This document shows, piece by piece, positions 33,536-42,781 of a stretch of 64,000 nt of DNA. The position numbers were made by a program, and so were the translations under genes. Origin of the DNA: Rhodococcus sp. W8901 (GTDB lineage Bacteria > Actinomycetota > Actinomycetes > Mycobacteriales > Mycobacteriaceae); assembly GCF_013348805.1 (NCBI RefSeq), contig NZ_CP054690.1, positions 5,084,001 to 5,148,000 on the forward strand. Direction: 5' to 3'. Below the pieces are notes generated by a model. The model saw only the letters and a list, made by a program, of their open reading frames with translations, did not search any database and was not told where the DNA came from. Position 1 is the first letter of the stretch; each line of letters opens with the position of its first letter.

Positions 33536-34252
33536 CTACAGCCAGCGAGGCGGTTGTAGATCCGAACCGGCGGTCAGCCCGACCGCCCCACGACCGGACG
33601 CCCAGCGCACGACGGACACGAGTGAGCCCACGACCACGCCCGTGACCGGCGCGTCCTCCTGCACGACCACCAGCCTGCGCCCGCCGACCTCGAGCACGAG
33701 CCCCGCACCGTCGCCCCTGCGTCGCCACATCCCGACGACGTCGTCGAGGAGCGAGTCGAGGACGACGTCGGGGAACTCGTCGAAGCGCCCACCGTTCCCG
33801 AGGTCGACCGTGTGGATCCACACCTCGCGGCTGCGCATCCATGCGGTCTCCGACGCCGGCACCATCCGCCCCTGCGCGGTCCGCACCTGCGCGGCCCACG
33901 CCTCCCGAGGGACGGTGCGCCACTGCTCGTCGAGCCGGGCGGCTGTGTGGGTGAAGAGGTTTCGCAAGGACCCGACACTCAGCGTGGCGCCCTCGTCGAT
34001 CTCCCGGGCCCGCTGCTGCATCGATTCGTACATGGGCGTCTCCACACCCGTCGCAGCCCAGTCGAGGATCCGGCACAGCGCGGCGGCGTTGTAGCCGACG
34101 TGCGCGACGAGGTGCTTTCGCGTCCACCCTTCGAGCAGGCTCGGACCCGACAGGTCCGCGTCGGACACCGCCGCGAGCCGCTGCGCGAAGTACGCGGTCC
34201 CCTCACGCGCGAGGTCCAGCCGCTCGGACAGATCCAGATCGTTGAAGGCCAC
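33536..34252 (-). CDS. Mycothiol-dependent maleylpyruvate isomerase
   Basis: 238 residues of the MDMPI/DinB-like fold. Metal-binding histidines fit HLVAHVGYNAAAL (about 46-58) and REVWIHTVDL (Glu/His, about 142-150). It converts maleylpyruvate to fumarylpyruvate using mycothiol, the actinobacterial thiol, in the gentisate pathway. Third gene of the gentisate operon, 8 bases after the hydrolase. Confidence 0.85.
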   Translation of the reverse strand: MAFNDLDLSERLDLAREGTAYFAQRLAAVSDADLSGPSLLEGWTRKHLVAHVGYNAAALCRILDWAATGVETPMYESMQQRAREIDEGATLSVGSLRNLFTHTAARLDEQWRTVPREAWAAQVRTAQGRMVPASETAWMRSREVWIHTVDLGNGGRFDEFPDVVLDSLLDDVVGMWRRRGDGAGLVLEVGGRRLVVVQEDAPVTGVVVGSLVSVVRWASGRGAVGLTAGSDLQPPRWL

Positions 34253-34260
34253 GAACGCTC

Positions 34261-35082
34261 CTACCTGACGACGGTCTTGTTGCGCACCGAGCCCAGTCCC
34301 TCGATGCTCACCTCGACCGTATCCCCGTCACCGATGTAGCGCGCGGGCTTGCGGGCATGGCCGACACCCCCGGTGGTACCGGTGATGATCACATCACCGG
34401 GCTGCAGCGTGACGATGTGCGAGATGTAATCGACGAGCCCAGCCGGGGTGAACACCAGGTCGTCGGTGGTAGCCGACTGCATCACCTCGCCCTCGAGTCG
34501 GGTCTCGATGCGGGTACCGAGCCGATAGTCCGTATCGAGGACCGGACCGAAACCGCTGGTCTTCTCGAACGTCTTGCCCTGGTCCCACTGCAGCGTGCGG
34601 TACTGGTAGTCACGCATCGTGTAGTCGTTGATCACCGAGTATCCCGCGATGTACGCGTCCGCGTCTGCCTCGGACACCTGGTAGGCCTGCCTGCCGATCA
34701 CCACCGCCAATTCTGCTTCCCAGTCGAGCTGCGATGCGGCATAGGCGGGCACGATCACATCGTCGTACGGCCCGGTGAGCGCCTCCTTGAACTTCGAGAA
34801 CAGCGTCGGATACTCGGGTAGTTCCCGGCCCATCTCCCGGATGTGGGTGCCGTAGTTCAGACCCACGCACACGATCTTCCCGGGGCTCGGGACCACCGGG
34901 GCGTAGTCGGCGCCGACCAGATCCACGGTCGCGCCGGACGCGGTCGCGGCGATCGACCTCCATTCCGGGTGATTCAGCAGGGCAGACAGATCCGGGTATC
35001 CCTCGATCACGGTCGCGGTGGTGTCGGAATCGACGCGGACGGCAGCGGTGCTGCCGGCCAGGCGCAGAGTGGCGAGACGCAT
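34261..35082 (-). CDS. Fumarylpyruvate hydrolase (FAH family)
   Basis: 273 residues from ATG 35082 with AAGGAGCC nine bases upstream. FAH-fold signature GLNYGTHIREMG, metal ligands in DWEAELAVVIG and later Asp (SVINDYTMRDYQ), substrate loop TGTTGGVGHARKP. It cleaves fumarylpyruvate to fumarate and pyruvate. Starts 4 bases after the dioxygenase gene. Confidence 0.87.
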   Translation of the reverse strand: MRLATLRLAGSTAAVRVDSDTTATVIEGYPDLSALLNHPEWRSIAATASGATVDLVGADYAPVVPSPGKIVCVGLNYGTHIREMGRELPEYPTLFSKFKEALTGPYDDVIVPAYAASQLDWEAELAVVIGRQAYQVSEADADAYIAGYSVINDYTMRDYQYRTLQWDQGKTFEKTSGFGPVLDTDYRLGTRIETRLEGEVMQSATTDDLVFTPAGLVDYISHIVTLQPGDVIITGTTGGVGHARKPARYIGDGDTVEVSIEGLGSVRNKTVVR

Positions 35083-35086
35083 GGGA

Positions 35087-36157
35087 TCAGGCTCCTTCAG
35101 AAACATGGGTGCGATGAAAATGCAGACGCTCAACGATCGGAGCATCCGAGAAGGCGAACAGGTCTATGCCCCCACCGGTTTCGAGGGACCACGGCACCCA
35201 CGACGGGACGACGACCATGTCACCCTTCACGACGTCATGTGCCTGATCGCCGAGTAGGAAACGTCCCTCGCCGTCGAACACCTGGAACACCGTCGACCCG
35301 ACATCCCGGCGCGTGCGGGTCGTCCCACCGCCACGCAGACGGTGGAACTCGGCCCGGATCGTCGGCATCACATCGCCACCCGTCGTGGGATTGGTGTACC
35401 GGATCGCAGCGTGACCCGGCTCCGGCGTCGCGGCATAGCCCTCGTCCTCGAGAGCCAACTGCTCCGAGAGGGCACGGTCGGTGTGCTCCCAGCGGTAGCA
35501 CGCGATCGGTGAACTCGTCTTCGCATCCACGCCGACCAGCGGCCGCAGGCCCGGGTGCGCCCAGAGCCGTTCGGAGCGCGAGACATCGGGAGTCGAGGTG
35601 TCAGTGACACCATCCGAGCCGAACTCGAAGAACCCCGTGTCCGTGTAGTGCACGAACGGAATGTCGAGCCCGTCGATCCACGCCATCGGCTCGTCTGTCT
35701 CGTTGTGGTGGCCGTGGAACGCCCACCCCGGGGTGAGCAGGAAATCACCGCGGCGCATCGCCACCGGATCCCCGTTCACGACCGTCCACACCCCCTCGCC
35801 CTCGACGACGAATCGGAAAGCGTTCTGCGAGTGACGATGTTCCGGAGCGGTCTCGCGGGGTCCGAGATATTGGATCGCCGCCCACAACGTGGGCGTGACG
35901 TACGGAACGCCACCCAGACCCGGGTTGGCGAGCGCGATCGCACGACGCTCACCACCCCGTCCGACCGGGACCAGATCCCCCGCCCGCTGTGCGAGCGGAT
36001 ACAGCGTGGACCACTTCCACACGAACGGAACAGCTTTCGACGTCGGCACCATCGGCATCAAATCGCCCAGCTGCGTCCACAGCGGGTTGAGATTCTCGGC
36101 GGCGAAATCGGCGTACAGCTGATCCAGCTCGGGTTCGTGGGTTTCGGCGGCAGTCAT
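35087..36157 (-). CDS. Gentisate 1,2-dioxygenase
   Basis: 356 residues from ATG 36157 with GAGGAGGGTGC upstream. Bicupin: the first cupin has the iron ligands in HRHSQNAFRFVVEGEG and GDFLLTPGWAFHGHHN; the second carries STVFQVFDGEG and GDMVVVPSWVPWSL. It opens the gentisate ring to maleylpyruvate. First gene of the minus-strand operon, divergent from the flavin monooxygenase unit. Confidence 0.9.
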   Translation of the reverse strand: MTAAETHEPELDQLYADFAAENLNPLWTQLGDLMPMVPTSKAVPFVWKWSTLYPLAQRAGDLVPVGRGGERRAIALANPGLGGVPYVTPTLWAAIQYLGPRETAPEHRHSQNAFRFVVEGEGVWTVVNGDPVAMRRGDFLLTPGWAFHGHHNETDEPMAWIDGLDIPFVHYTDTGFFEFGSDGVTDTSTPDVSRSERLWAHPGLRPLVGVDAKTSSPIACYRWEHTDRALSEQLALEDEGYAATPEPGHAAIRYTNPTTGGDVMPTIRAEFHRLRGGGTTRTRRDVGSTVFQVFDGEGRFLLGDQAHDVVKGDMVVVPSWVPWSLETGGGIDLFAFSDAPIVERLHFHRTHVSEGA

Positions 36158-36236
36158 GCACCCTCCTCGTGAGCACTCACGTACGACATCCGCATCAACG
36201 TACGTAGGAGACCCACGGAAAGCCCATGCAATTCTT

Positions 36237-36298
36237 CTATGCGGAACTTGGCCCGGCCGCTGCGCAAATCGGCCGGGCCACTTGCGTTTCGTGCATAG
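36237..36298. promoter_or_regulatory. Large inverted repeat in the gentisate/monooxygenase divergent promoter region
   Basis: TGGCCCGGCCG (36249-36259) pairs perfectly with CGGCCGGGCCA (36270-36280) over a 10-base loop, and CTATGC (36237-36242) mirrors GCATAG (36293-36298) outside it. It lies in the 237-base divergent region, so a regulator-binding or transcript-folding role is more likely than termination. Confidence 0.4.
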
Positions 36299-36394
36299 TT
36301 CCGGCGCCTTTCCCCTGCCTACCTTGCCTGCACACGACACGGACCGACGTGGAAACCTCCCGTTCGATGGCGTGTCCGTGCAGAGGAGAACGGT

Positions 36395-37528
36395 ATGACC
36401 ACCCCGAGAATGTCCTATGACGAACTGCTCGAGGCCCGCCGTGCGAGCGGTGTGGCGATGTTCAACGACAACCGTATGAAGCTCGGTATCTTCGGCTCGA
36501 ACGTGAGCCACGGGCTCATGGCCACCCATGCCGAGACCACGTACGAGCTGACATGGGAACACGGTAAGAAGATCGCGCAACTGGCCGACCGTCTCGGCTT
36601 CGAGGCGATGCTCCCCGTGGCGCGCTACCGCGGCATGGGCGGGGAGACGAACTTCAACGGCTCCAACTACGAGACCCACGCGTGGGCTGCCGGCATCGCC
36701 GAGGCCACCGAGAACATCATGGTGTTCACCACGATTCACGTGCCGACCAAGCACCCGATCGTGGCCGCGAAGGAGTCGGTCACGGTCGACCACATCTCGG
36801 GTGGCCGGCACGGCCTGAACATGACCATGGGCTGGTACAAGGCCGAGATGGAGATGTTCGGCGGCACCCAGCGCGAACACGATGTCCGCTACCGCTTCGG
36901 CTCCGAATGGATCGAGATCGTCAAGCGCATGTGGACCGAGGGCGAGGGAGTCAACTTCACCGGAGAGTTCTTCGAGATCAAGGACGCGTTCTCGTCCCCC
37001 AAGCCGATCCAGCAGCCGTACCCGGTACTGGTGAACGCCGGCAACTCTCCGGCCGGACTCGAATTCTGCGCTCGTGAATGCGATTTCAACTTCATCGCGT
37101 TCTCCGACCCCGCCGAGGCGAAGGACACCGCGTCACGCGTGCGCGGCATCGCCCAGCAGCAGGGTAGCGACCTCGGCATCCTCAGCTACGGGAACATCAT
37201 CTGCCGCGACACCGAGAAGGAGACCAAGCAACTTCTCGACCACATTCTCGAGCAGGGCGACTGGGACGTCGCGCGCCAGGTGTCCGGCGGACTGGGTTCC
37301 GAGAGCGGGTCCTTCGACAAGATCAAGGCGATGCAGGAGCGGTTCATCCTCGGCTACGGCGGCTACCCGCTCATCGGCACCCCGGAGCAGATCGTCGACC
37401 AGCTCCTCGAGCTGGAGCAGGCCGGCGTCGGCGGGATGATGGTCGGATTCCTCGACTACGTCCAGGAACTCGAGTACTTCGGTGAGCGAGTGCTGCCGCT
37501 CATGCGCGAAGCCGGCCTGCGTCAGTGA
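36395..37528 (+). CDS. LLM-class FMN-dependent monooxygenase
   Basis: 377 residues, TIM-barrel luciferase-like fold of the SsuD/SfnG/RutA group: RMKLGIFGSNVSHG, ADRLGFEAMLPVARYRG, TTIHVPTKHPIVAAKES, DHISGGRHGLNMTMGW. Such enzymes use reduced FMN supplied by a separate reductase, which is the next gene. With the ALDH after it, the unit could convert a peripheral substrate to a carboxylate entering the gentisate route. Substrate unknown. Confidence 0.85.
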   Translation: MTTPRMSYDELLEARRASGVAMFNDNRMKLGIFGSNVSHGLMATHAETTYELTWEHGKKIAQLADRLGFEAMLPVARYRGMGGETNFNGSNYETHAWAAGIAEATENIMVFTTIHVPTKHPIVAAKESVTVDHISGGRHGLNMTMGWYKAEMEMFGGTQREHDVRYRFGSEWIEIVKRMWTEGEGVNFTGEFFEIKDAFSSPKPIQQPYPVLVNAGNSPAGLEFCARECDFNFIAFSDPAEAKDTASRVRGIAQQQGSDLGILSYGNIICRDTEKETKQLLDHILEQGDWDVARQVSGGLGSESGSFDKIKAMQERFILGYGGYPLIGTPEQIVDQLLELEQAGVGGMMVGFLDYVQELEYFGERVLPLMREAGLRQ

Positions 37529-37546
37529 CCCGGAAGCGGTTGTGAC

Positions 37547-38143
37547 ATGAAACTTCTCACCGTCTACGGGAGCCCGACACCCCCGGGCAAGCTCGCTCGC
37601 GCGCTCGGCCTGATCGAGGACGACGTACGGGCCCGGTATCCGGGTTGGATCGTCGATCGTCTGTGCCCCGAACCCACCGCGGATCCCGTCGTAGGGCTGT
37701 GGGGCGACGATGCCGTCGACCGCGTGCGTGCCGCGGACACGGTGGTACTCGCCTCCCCGGTGTTCCGCGGGTCGTTCACCGGCACGCTGAAGCTGCTCGT
37801 CGACGCTCTGCCCAACGAGGCACTGCGCAACAAACCCGTCGGGATCCTCACCGTGGCGGCCGCCCCGCACCACTTCCTGTCCGCGGAGCGGCACCTGCGT
37901 GACGTCCTGGCCTGGTTCGGCGCGCTCACCGCCCCGAACGGCGCGTTCTTCGTGGACCGCACGTTCGCGTCCGACGACGTTCCCGCCGACGCTCGCGCCG
38001 ACCTGCGCGAATTCGTCGAGCAGGTGACGGTGCTGGCCGAGCGCCTTCCCGGACACCACTTCGGTCCCGACCCCCTCCATGTGCGATTCACCCGGTCGCA
38101 GGCGTCCGACGCCTCGACCCCGGCGACAAGGAAGACGACATGA
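37547..38143 (+). CDS. NAD(P)H-dependent FMN reductase
   Basis: 198 residues, flavodoxin-like. FMN-phosphate loop LTVYGSPTPPGKL at the N-terminus and VLASPVFRGSFTGTLK as in SsuE-type reductases. It would supply FMNH2 to the LLM monooxygenase 18 bases upstream. It overlaps the ALDH start by ATGA. Confidence 0.85.
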   Translation: MKLLTVYGSPTPPGKLARALGLIEDDVRARYPGWIVDRLCPEPTADPVVGLWGDDAVDRVRAADTVVLASPVFRGSFTGTLKLLVDALPNEALRNKPVGILTVAAAPHHFLSAERHLRDVLAWFGALTAPNGAFFVDRTFASDDVPADARADLREFVEQVTVLAERLPGHHFGPDPLHVRFTRSQASDASTPATRKTT

Positions 38144-39600
38144 CCACGATCGAGTCGGCGCTGCGAGCCGATACGGCCCGCAACTACATCGGCGGCCGCT
38201 GGGTGCCGTCGGAGACGACCGGCACCTCGTACTCACCGGCGACCGGCGAACCCCTCGGCACCTACTACGAGGCCGACGCCGAGCAGGTGCACGACGCGAT
38301 CCGGATCGCCAAGGACACCTTCGCCACCCACGCGTGGCGCCGTGACCGCCACCTGCGGGCCCGGGTACTCGAGGAAATGGCGGACCGCATCGAGGCCGCC
38401 TCCGGCGAACTCGCGATGCTGCTCGCTCGCGAGAACGGAAAGATCCTGCCGGAAGCCGACTTCGAGCTGAGCCTCACGCCGTCGAAGCTGCGGTACTACG
38501 CCGCGCAGGCACTCACCGATTCCGGCCGGGGCGGTCGGGTACGGGACGGCGTGTACTCGATGCTGCTGTCCGAACCGATCGGGGTCGCCGGCGTGATCGT
38601 GCCGTGGAACTCGCCGGTCGTGCTGTCGGTGCGATCGTTCGCGCCCGCGCTCGCCGCCGGATGCACGGTCGTCATGAAAATGGCGGCACAGACTGCACTC
38701 GTCAACGCCCGACTCGCCGAGCTTCTCGCCGACTGCCCGTCCCTGCCGGACGGCGTGCTCAGCATCTTCACCGAATCCGGCAACGACGGAGCGAGACTGC
38801 TCGTGTCGTCGCCGGATGTGAACGCCCTGAGCTATACCGGGAGCACAGCCGTCGGCCGGCAGATCATGGCCGACGGGGCGGCCACCCTCAAGCGGCTGTC
38901 ACTCGAACTGGGTGGCAAGACACCGATGATCGTGTTCGACGACGCCGACCTCGGTGCCGCGATCGGCACGATCGTCGCCGGTATCACCACGTTCACGGGA
39001 CAGTTCTGTATGACCGGAAGTCGCATTCTCGTCCAGCGGTCGGTCGCGGACCGAGTACGGGAGGCACTCGTCGAGGCACTCGAGCGGGTGAAGGTGGGTC
39101 CGGGCGACGAGGACACCTCCCACATGGGCCCGATGATCGACGTCGCGGCGCGGGACCGACTGGAAGCACTCCTCGCCGAGCACGCCGACGACGCCCGGGT
39201 CCTGGTCCGGGGTGGACGTCCCGACGATTCCGATCTGGACCGGGGCGCCTACTTCCGTCCTGCACTGCTGGCCGTCGACGACGTGGACTCGCCCCTCGTC
39301 CAGCGCGAACTGTTCGGTCCGGTTGCGACGTTCGAGGTGTTCGACACCGAGGACGACGCCGTTCGGATGGCGAACGCCACCGAGTACGGGCTGGCTGCCT
39401 CGGTGTGGACACGCGACGGTGCGCGTGGACTGCGTATGGCGGACACTCTGGACGCCGGCACTGTCTGGACCAACGGATGGGCGGTCGTGCTCGATCAGTT
39501 CGAGGAGGGCGGCTACAAGCAGAGCGGGCTCGGACGTCTCAACGGCCACCGGGGGCTCGAGGAGTTCCAGGAGTACAAGCACGTGGTTCAGGTGATCTGA
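38140..39600 (+). CDS. NAD(P)-dependent aldehyde dehydrogenase
   Basis: 486 residues, full length. Catalytic Glu256 in LELGGKTP and Cys290 in GQFCMTGSR, with the PWNSPV and NGWAVVLDQFEEGG motifs of the family. Translationally coupled to the FMN reductase. The likely role is oxidation of an aldehyde from the monooxygenase step, possibly giving an aromatic acid such as gentisate or a precursor. Confidence 0.9.
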   Translation: MTTIESALRADTARNYIGGRWVPSETTGTSYSPATGEPLGTYYEADAEQVHDAIRIAKDTFATHAWRRDRHLRARVLEEMADRIEAASGELAMLLARENGKILPEADFELSLTPSKLRYYAAQALTDSGRGGRVRDGVYSMLLSEPIGVAGVIVPWNSPVVLSVRSFAPALAAGCTVVMKMAAQTALVNARLAELLADCPSLPDGVLSIFTESGNDGARLLVSSPDVNALSYTGSTAVGRQIMADGAATLKRLSLELGGKTPMIVFDDADLGAAIGTIVAGITTFTGQFCMTGSRILVQRSVADRVREALVEALERVKVGPGDEDTSHMGPMIDVAARDRLEALLAEHADDARVLVRGGRPDDSDLDRGAYFRPALLAVDDVDSPLVQRELFGPVATFEVFDTEDDAVRMANATEYGLAASVWTRDGARGLRMADTLDAGTVWTNGWAVVLDQFEEGGYKQSGLGRLNGHRGLEEFQEYKHVVQVI

Positions 39601-39613
39601 GCCGCACGGGGGT

Positions 39614-39641
39614 GGGGCGTCGACGCACCGGACGACGCCCC
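39614..39641. terminator. Convergent terminator between ALDH and AraC genes
   Basis: GGGGCGTCG (39614-39622) pairs with CGACGCCCC (39633-39641) over a 10-base loop, 13 bases after the ALDH stop and just before the AraC stop on the other strand. Confidence 0.65.
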
Positions 39642-39654
39642 CAACCCGCCGGCA

Positions 39655-40656
39655 TCACGAGCGGCACCGCCGCAGAGTCTCCGACGGGGACTCCCCGTAC
39701 GCCTCCCGGTACAGCGACGAGAACCGTCCCAGGTTGTAGAACCCCCACGCCGTGGCGACGTCGGTGACCGTCACCTCCGGCGCGGACGGATGCAGCAAGT
39801 CGTCGCGCACGCCGCGCAGCCGCACGTCGCGGATGTATTGGAGCGGCGAGCGGTCGAAGTGACGCAGGAACTGGTTCTGCAGGGTGCGGGCACTCGCGCC
39901 GGCCGCCACCGTGAGGTCCGCCAGCGTCGGCAGGGTCCGCGCGTGGTCGTGGACATAGTCGACCGCGCGCTGCAGTGCCTCGGGCACGTCCGGTGCGAAC
40001 GGTTGGTCCAGCAGCTCGCGATGCGGTCCGCCCGCGGCCAACACGAGATTCGTGAGCGTCAACGATTCCAGATGCCGACGGGAATTGTCGTACCTCGTGA
40101 GAATTCCTTCGTCGTCCCATTCGGAACGAATGAACTCTATACAGCGAATCAATCCGCGGCCCGCCGCCGAATTCAAATCAACCACTAGGTCGAAATCAAC
40201 GGGATCGACAATTCGCGTCCGGGTCAAATTCCCGAGATGACCCTCCAGGTCTACTCTCGGCACCCGAAGTGCGAACTGCGCGGTGTCGGAATCCCATTCG
40301 ATCGTCTGGAGATGATGTGGCACCAACATCGCCGCGCCTGCCATTGCGGTGGTCTCGCCCCGAACCGAATCTCCGCGAGAGACGCGACTGCCGCCCAACA
40401 GAGTGATGTTGACGTGATACCAGTGCTCGCTCGGCGGCAGCGTAATTGTCGCTCCCACACCATAAGTCAGATAACCTAACGTGAGCGACCCGTTCTGCAC
40501 GGCGTTCAGTCGCGCATCGAGGCGACGCTCCCCCCGAGGTTCCAGAACGTGCGGTTCGTATACCTCCGACACGACCGCCTGGGCCAGGTCGACGTCGTCG
40601 GTACGTAATCGCCCGTGCTGATGGAGCGGTTCGAACGCCGAGGATGGCAGCGACAT
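39655..40656 (-). CDS. AraC-family transcriptional activator
   Basis: 333 residues from ATG 40656 with GGAGGTCGGA directly upstream. An AraC-binding-like cupin domain (about 20-200) is followed by two HTH motifs at the C-terminus (LADLTVAAGASARTLQNQFL, VTDVATAWGFYNLGRFSSLY), resembling regulators of aromatic catabolic operons such as XylS/AndR. The likely target is the monooxygenase/gentisate genes next to it. Confidence 0.85.
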   Translation of the reverse strand: MSLPSSAFEPLHQHGRLRTDDVDLAQAVVSEVYEPHVLEPRGERRLDARLNAVQNGSLTLGYLTYGVGATITLPPSEHWYHVNITLLGGSRVSRGDSVRGETTAMAGAAMLVPHHLQTIEWDSDTAQFALRVPRVDLEGHLGNLTRTRIVDPVDFDLVVDLNSAAGRGLIRCIEFIRSEWDDEGILTRYDNSRRHLESLTLTNLVLAAGGPHRELLDQPFAPDVPEALQRAVDYVHDHARTLPTLADLTVAAGASARTLQNQFLRHFDRSPLQYIRDVRLRGVRDDLLHPSAPEVTVTDVATAWGFYNLGRFSSLYREAYGESPSETLRRCRS

Positions 40657-40797
40657 TCCGACCTCCGCGAGAATGGTTTCCGGACAGGGGATTCCCGACA
40701 ATCCCCGGCAATATCGTCGATGATAGCCAGGAGAACGACGGAGATCGACCCCTCGGAACAATTCGCGGGAATCACCGCGGTGCGGAAAACGTCCGCC

Positions 40798-41637
40798 TCA
40801 GCCGACGTGCGCGATCTCGACTTCGATGTCGCGCACGGTGCTGCGCAGTTGCGCGACCAGACGCCCGTCGACGTGCTGCCGGTACCGAGCCGTCGGAACC
40901 GCTGCGGTGAGCGCGGCGATCGCCTGTCCCCGACCGTTGCGCAGTGCCAGGCCGAACGCGGCGACACCCGCCTCGGTCTGTTCGACGTTGACCGCGAAGC
41001 CCACGGCTCGTGCCGCCTCGAGTTCTGTACGGAAGATCTGGAACGCGCCCCTCTCGAGCCGACGGTCCACGTCGTAGCCCGGCGTCGACATCGGGTCGAC
41101 GTCCGGCTCCTCCGGCTGCCGCAGGTACAGCTGTTCGAGCGTCTCCGGCGACAGCTCGGCCAACAGGATCCGTCCGCCCGCGGTGCGTTCGGCGGGCAGT
41201 ACCTGCCCCTGTCGATCACCCACCCGCAGCGTGGAATCCGTCTCGGCCGAGTAGAGGAAACGTACCTGCGAGCCCACGCGGACGAGGAGGTTGACCGTCT
41301 CACCGCTCAGCTCGGCCAGGGCGTCCAGATGTGGGCGACACACATCCGTCAGCTCTCGGGTCCACCCGTGCTGTGCGGGGCCCACTCCCATCGCCGGCCC
41401 AGGGTGGTAGACACGCTGCTCGTCCTGAACGGCGAACCCGCGGTACATCAGCATCGCGAGCAGTCTGTGCGCGGTGGACGGCGCGGTCCCCAGTTCCTCG
41501 GCGGCCTCCTTCAGCCGGAGGGCGCCCACGTCACGCAGCATCTGCAGCAGACGCAGCGCGTTGTCGACCGATCCGAGCGCGTACGGCGGCCGAGTGATCG
41601 TCGTCGATGCCTTGGTGGTCGACGGTTTCTTCTGCAT
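40798..41637 (-). CDS. IclR-family regulator
   Basis: 279 residues. N-terminal winged HTH (SVDNALRLLQMLRDVGAL, EELGTAPSTAHRLLAMLMYR about 22-75) and an IclR effector domain (about 95-275). It follows the terminator of the meta-pathway operon on the same strand and precedes the AraC gene by 141 bases. Target unknown; either flanking catabolic unit is possible. Confidence 0.85.
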   Translation of the reverse strand: MQKKPSTTKASTTITRPPYALGSVDNALRLLQMLRDVGALRLKEAAEELGTAPSTAHRLLAMLMYRGFAVQDEQRVYHPGPAMGVGPAQHGWTRELTDVCRPHLDALAELSGETVNLLVRVGSQVRFLYSAETDSTLRVGDRQGQVLPAERTAGGRILLAELSPETLEQLYLRQPEEPDVDPMSTPGYDVDRRLERGAFQIFRTELEAARAVGFAVNVEQTEAGVAAFGLALRNGRGQAIAALTAAVPTARYRQHVDGRLVAQLRSTVRDIEVEIAHVG

Positions 41638-41695
41638 GACCGAACTCTATGGCTCCCGGATCCTCGGACGCACGTGCCGCAACCCTCGAAAACAG

Positions 41696-41733
41696 CTCGG
41701 GCGCTGTGACCGGAGAAGGTCACAGCGCCCGAG
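41696..41733 (-). terminator. Strong terminator of the meta-pathway operon
   Basis: CTCGGGCGCTGTGACC (41696-41711) and GGTCACAGCGCCCGAG (41718-41733) form a perfect 16-bp stem with loop GGAGAA, 16 bases downstream of the aldolase stop. One of the clearest terminators in the window. Confidence 0.85.
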
Positions 41734-41749
41734 AGGGAGATGCCCGAGA

Positions 41750-42781
41750 TCAGGCGCTCTGGCCCTCGCGCTCGGCGACGAGCGTCAGCGCGATGTCGAC
41801 GAGCATGTCCTCCTGGCCACCGACGAGGCGACGCTTGCCGGCCTCGAGGAGCAGCGTGCGGACGTCGACGCCATAGCGGGCCGACGCGGCCTCGGCGTGA
41901 CGCAGGAAGCTCGAGTACACGCCGGCGTAGCCGAGGGTGAGAGTCTCGCGGTCGACGCGGACCGGGCGGTCCTGCAGCGGGCGGACGATGTCGTCGGCGG
42001 CGTCCTGCAGCGCGAAGACGTCGCAGCCGTGCTTCCACTCGTGCAGGTCTGCGACGGCGATGAAGGGCTCGATGGGGCAGTTGCCCGCACCGGCGCCGTG
42101 CCCGGCGAGCGATGCGTCGACGCGGTAGACGCCTTCCTCGACGGCGACGACGCTGTTCGCGACCGACAGCGAGAGGTTCTCGTGCGCGTGGATGCCGATC
42201 TCGGTGCCCTCGTTGAGGACCTCCTTGTAGGCGCGGACGCGGTCACGGACACCGTTCATGGTCAGGCGTCCGCCCGAGTCGGTGACGTACACGCAGTGCG
42301 CGCCGTACGACTCCATGAGCTTGGCCTGCTTCGCGAGCTCCTCGGCGGGCGCCATGTGGCTCATCATCAGGAAGCCGGAGACGTCCATGCCGATCTCGCG
42401 GGCCGTCTCGATGTGCTGCGCGGAGACGTCGGCCTCGGTGCAGTGCGTCGCGATGCGGACCGAGCGCACACCCAGCTTGTAGGCGTGCTTGAGCTCCTCG
42501 ATGGTGCCGACACCCGGCAGCAGCAGGGTGGTCAGGCGGGCGTTCTCGAGGACGTCGGCCGCAGCCTCGATCCACTCCCAGTCCGTGTTGGAACCCGGGC
42601 CGTAGTTCACGGAACCGCCGGCGAGCCCGTCACCGTGCGCGACCTCGATCGCGTCGACACCGGCAGCGTCGAGAGCCTTGACGATGCGCTTGACGTCCTC
42701 CGGCGAGATGCGGTGACGCACGGCGTGCATGCCGTCGCGCAACGTGACGTCCTGGACGAAGATGGTGGGGTTCGTGCTCAT
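41750..42781 (-). CDS. 4-Hydroxy-2-oxovalerate aldolase (MhpE/BphI/HsaF type)
   Basis: 343 residues. DRE-TIM metallolyase: the metal site is in [14 protein letters not shown] near the N-terminus and [31 protein letters not shown] is a family signature. It splits 4-hydroxy-2-oxovalerate to pyruvate and acetaldehyde, passing the aldehyde to the partner dehydrogenase. Overlaps the dehydrogenase gene by 4 bases. Confidence 0.9.
   Translation of the reverse strand: MSTNPTIFVQDVTLRDGMHAVRHRISPEDVKRIVKALDAAGVDAIEVAHGDGLAGGSVNYGPGSNTDWEWIEAAADVLENARLTTLLLPGVGTIEELKHAYKLGVRSVRIATHCTEADVSAQHIETAREIGMDVSGFLMMSHMAPAEELAKQAKLMESYGAHCVYVTDSGGRLTMNGVRDRVRAYKEVLNEGTEIGIHAHENLSLSVANSVVAVEEGVYRVDASLAGHGAGAGNCPIEPFIAVADLHEWKHGCDVFALQDAADDIVRPLQDRPVRVDRETLTLGYAGVYSSFLRHAEAASARYGVDVRTLLLEAGKRRLVGGQEDMLVDIALTLVAEREGQSA

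Noticed and set aside
33308-33559. 84-codon plus frame after the DUF3263-like gene
   Set aside because: No ribosome binding site, low-complexity C-terminus and overlap with the end of the isomerase gene on the other strand.
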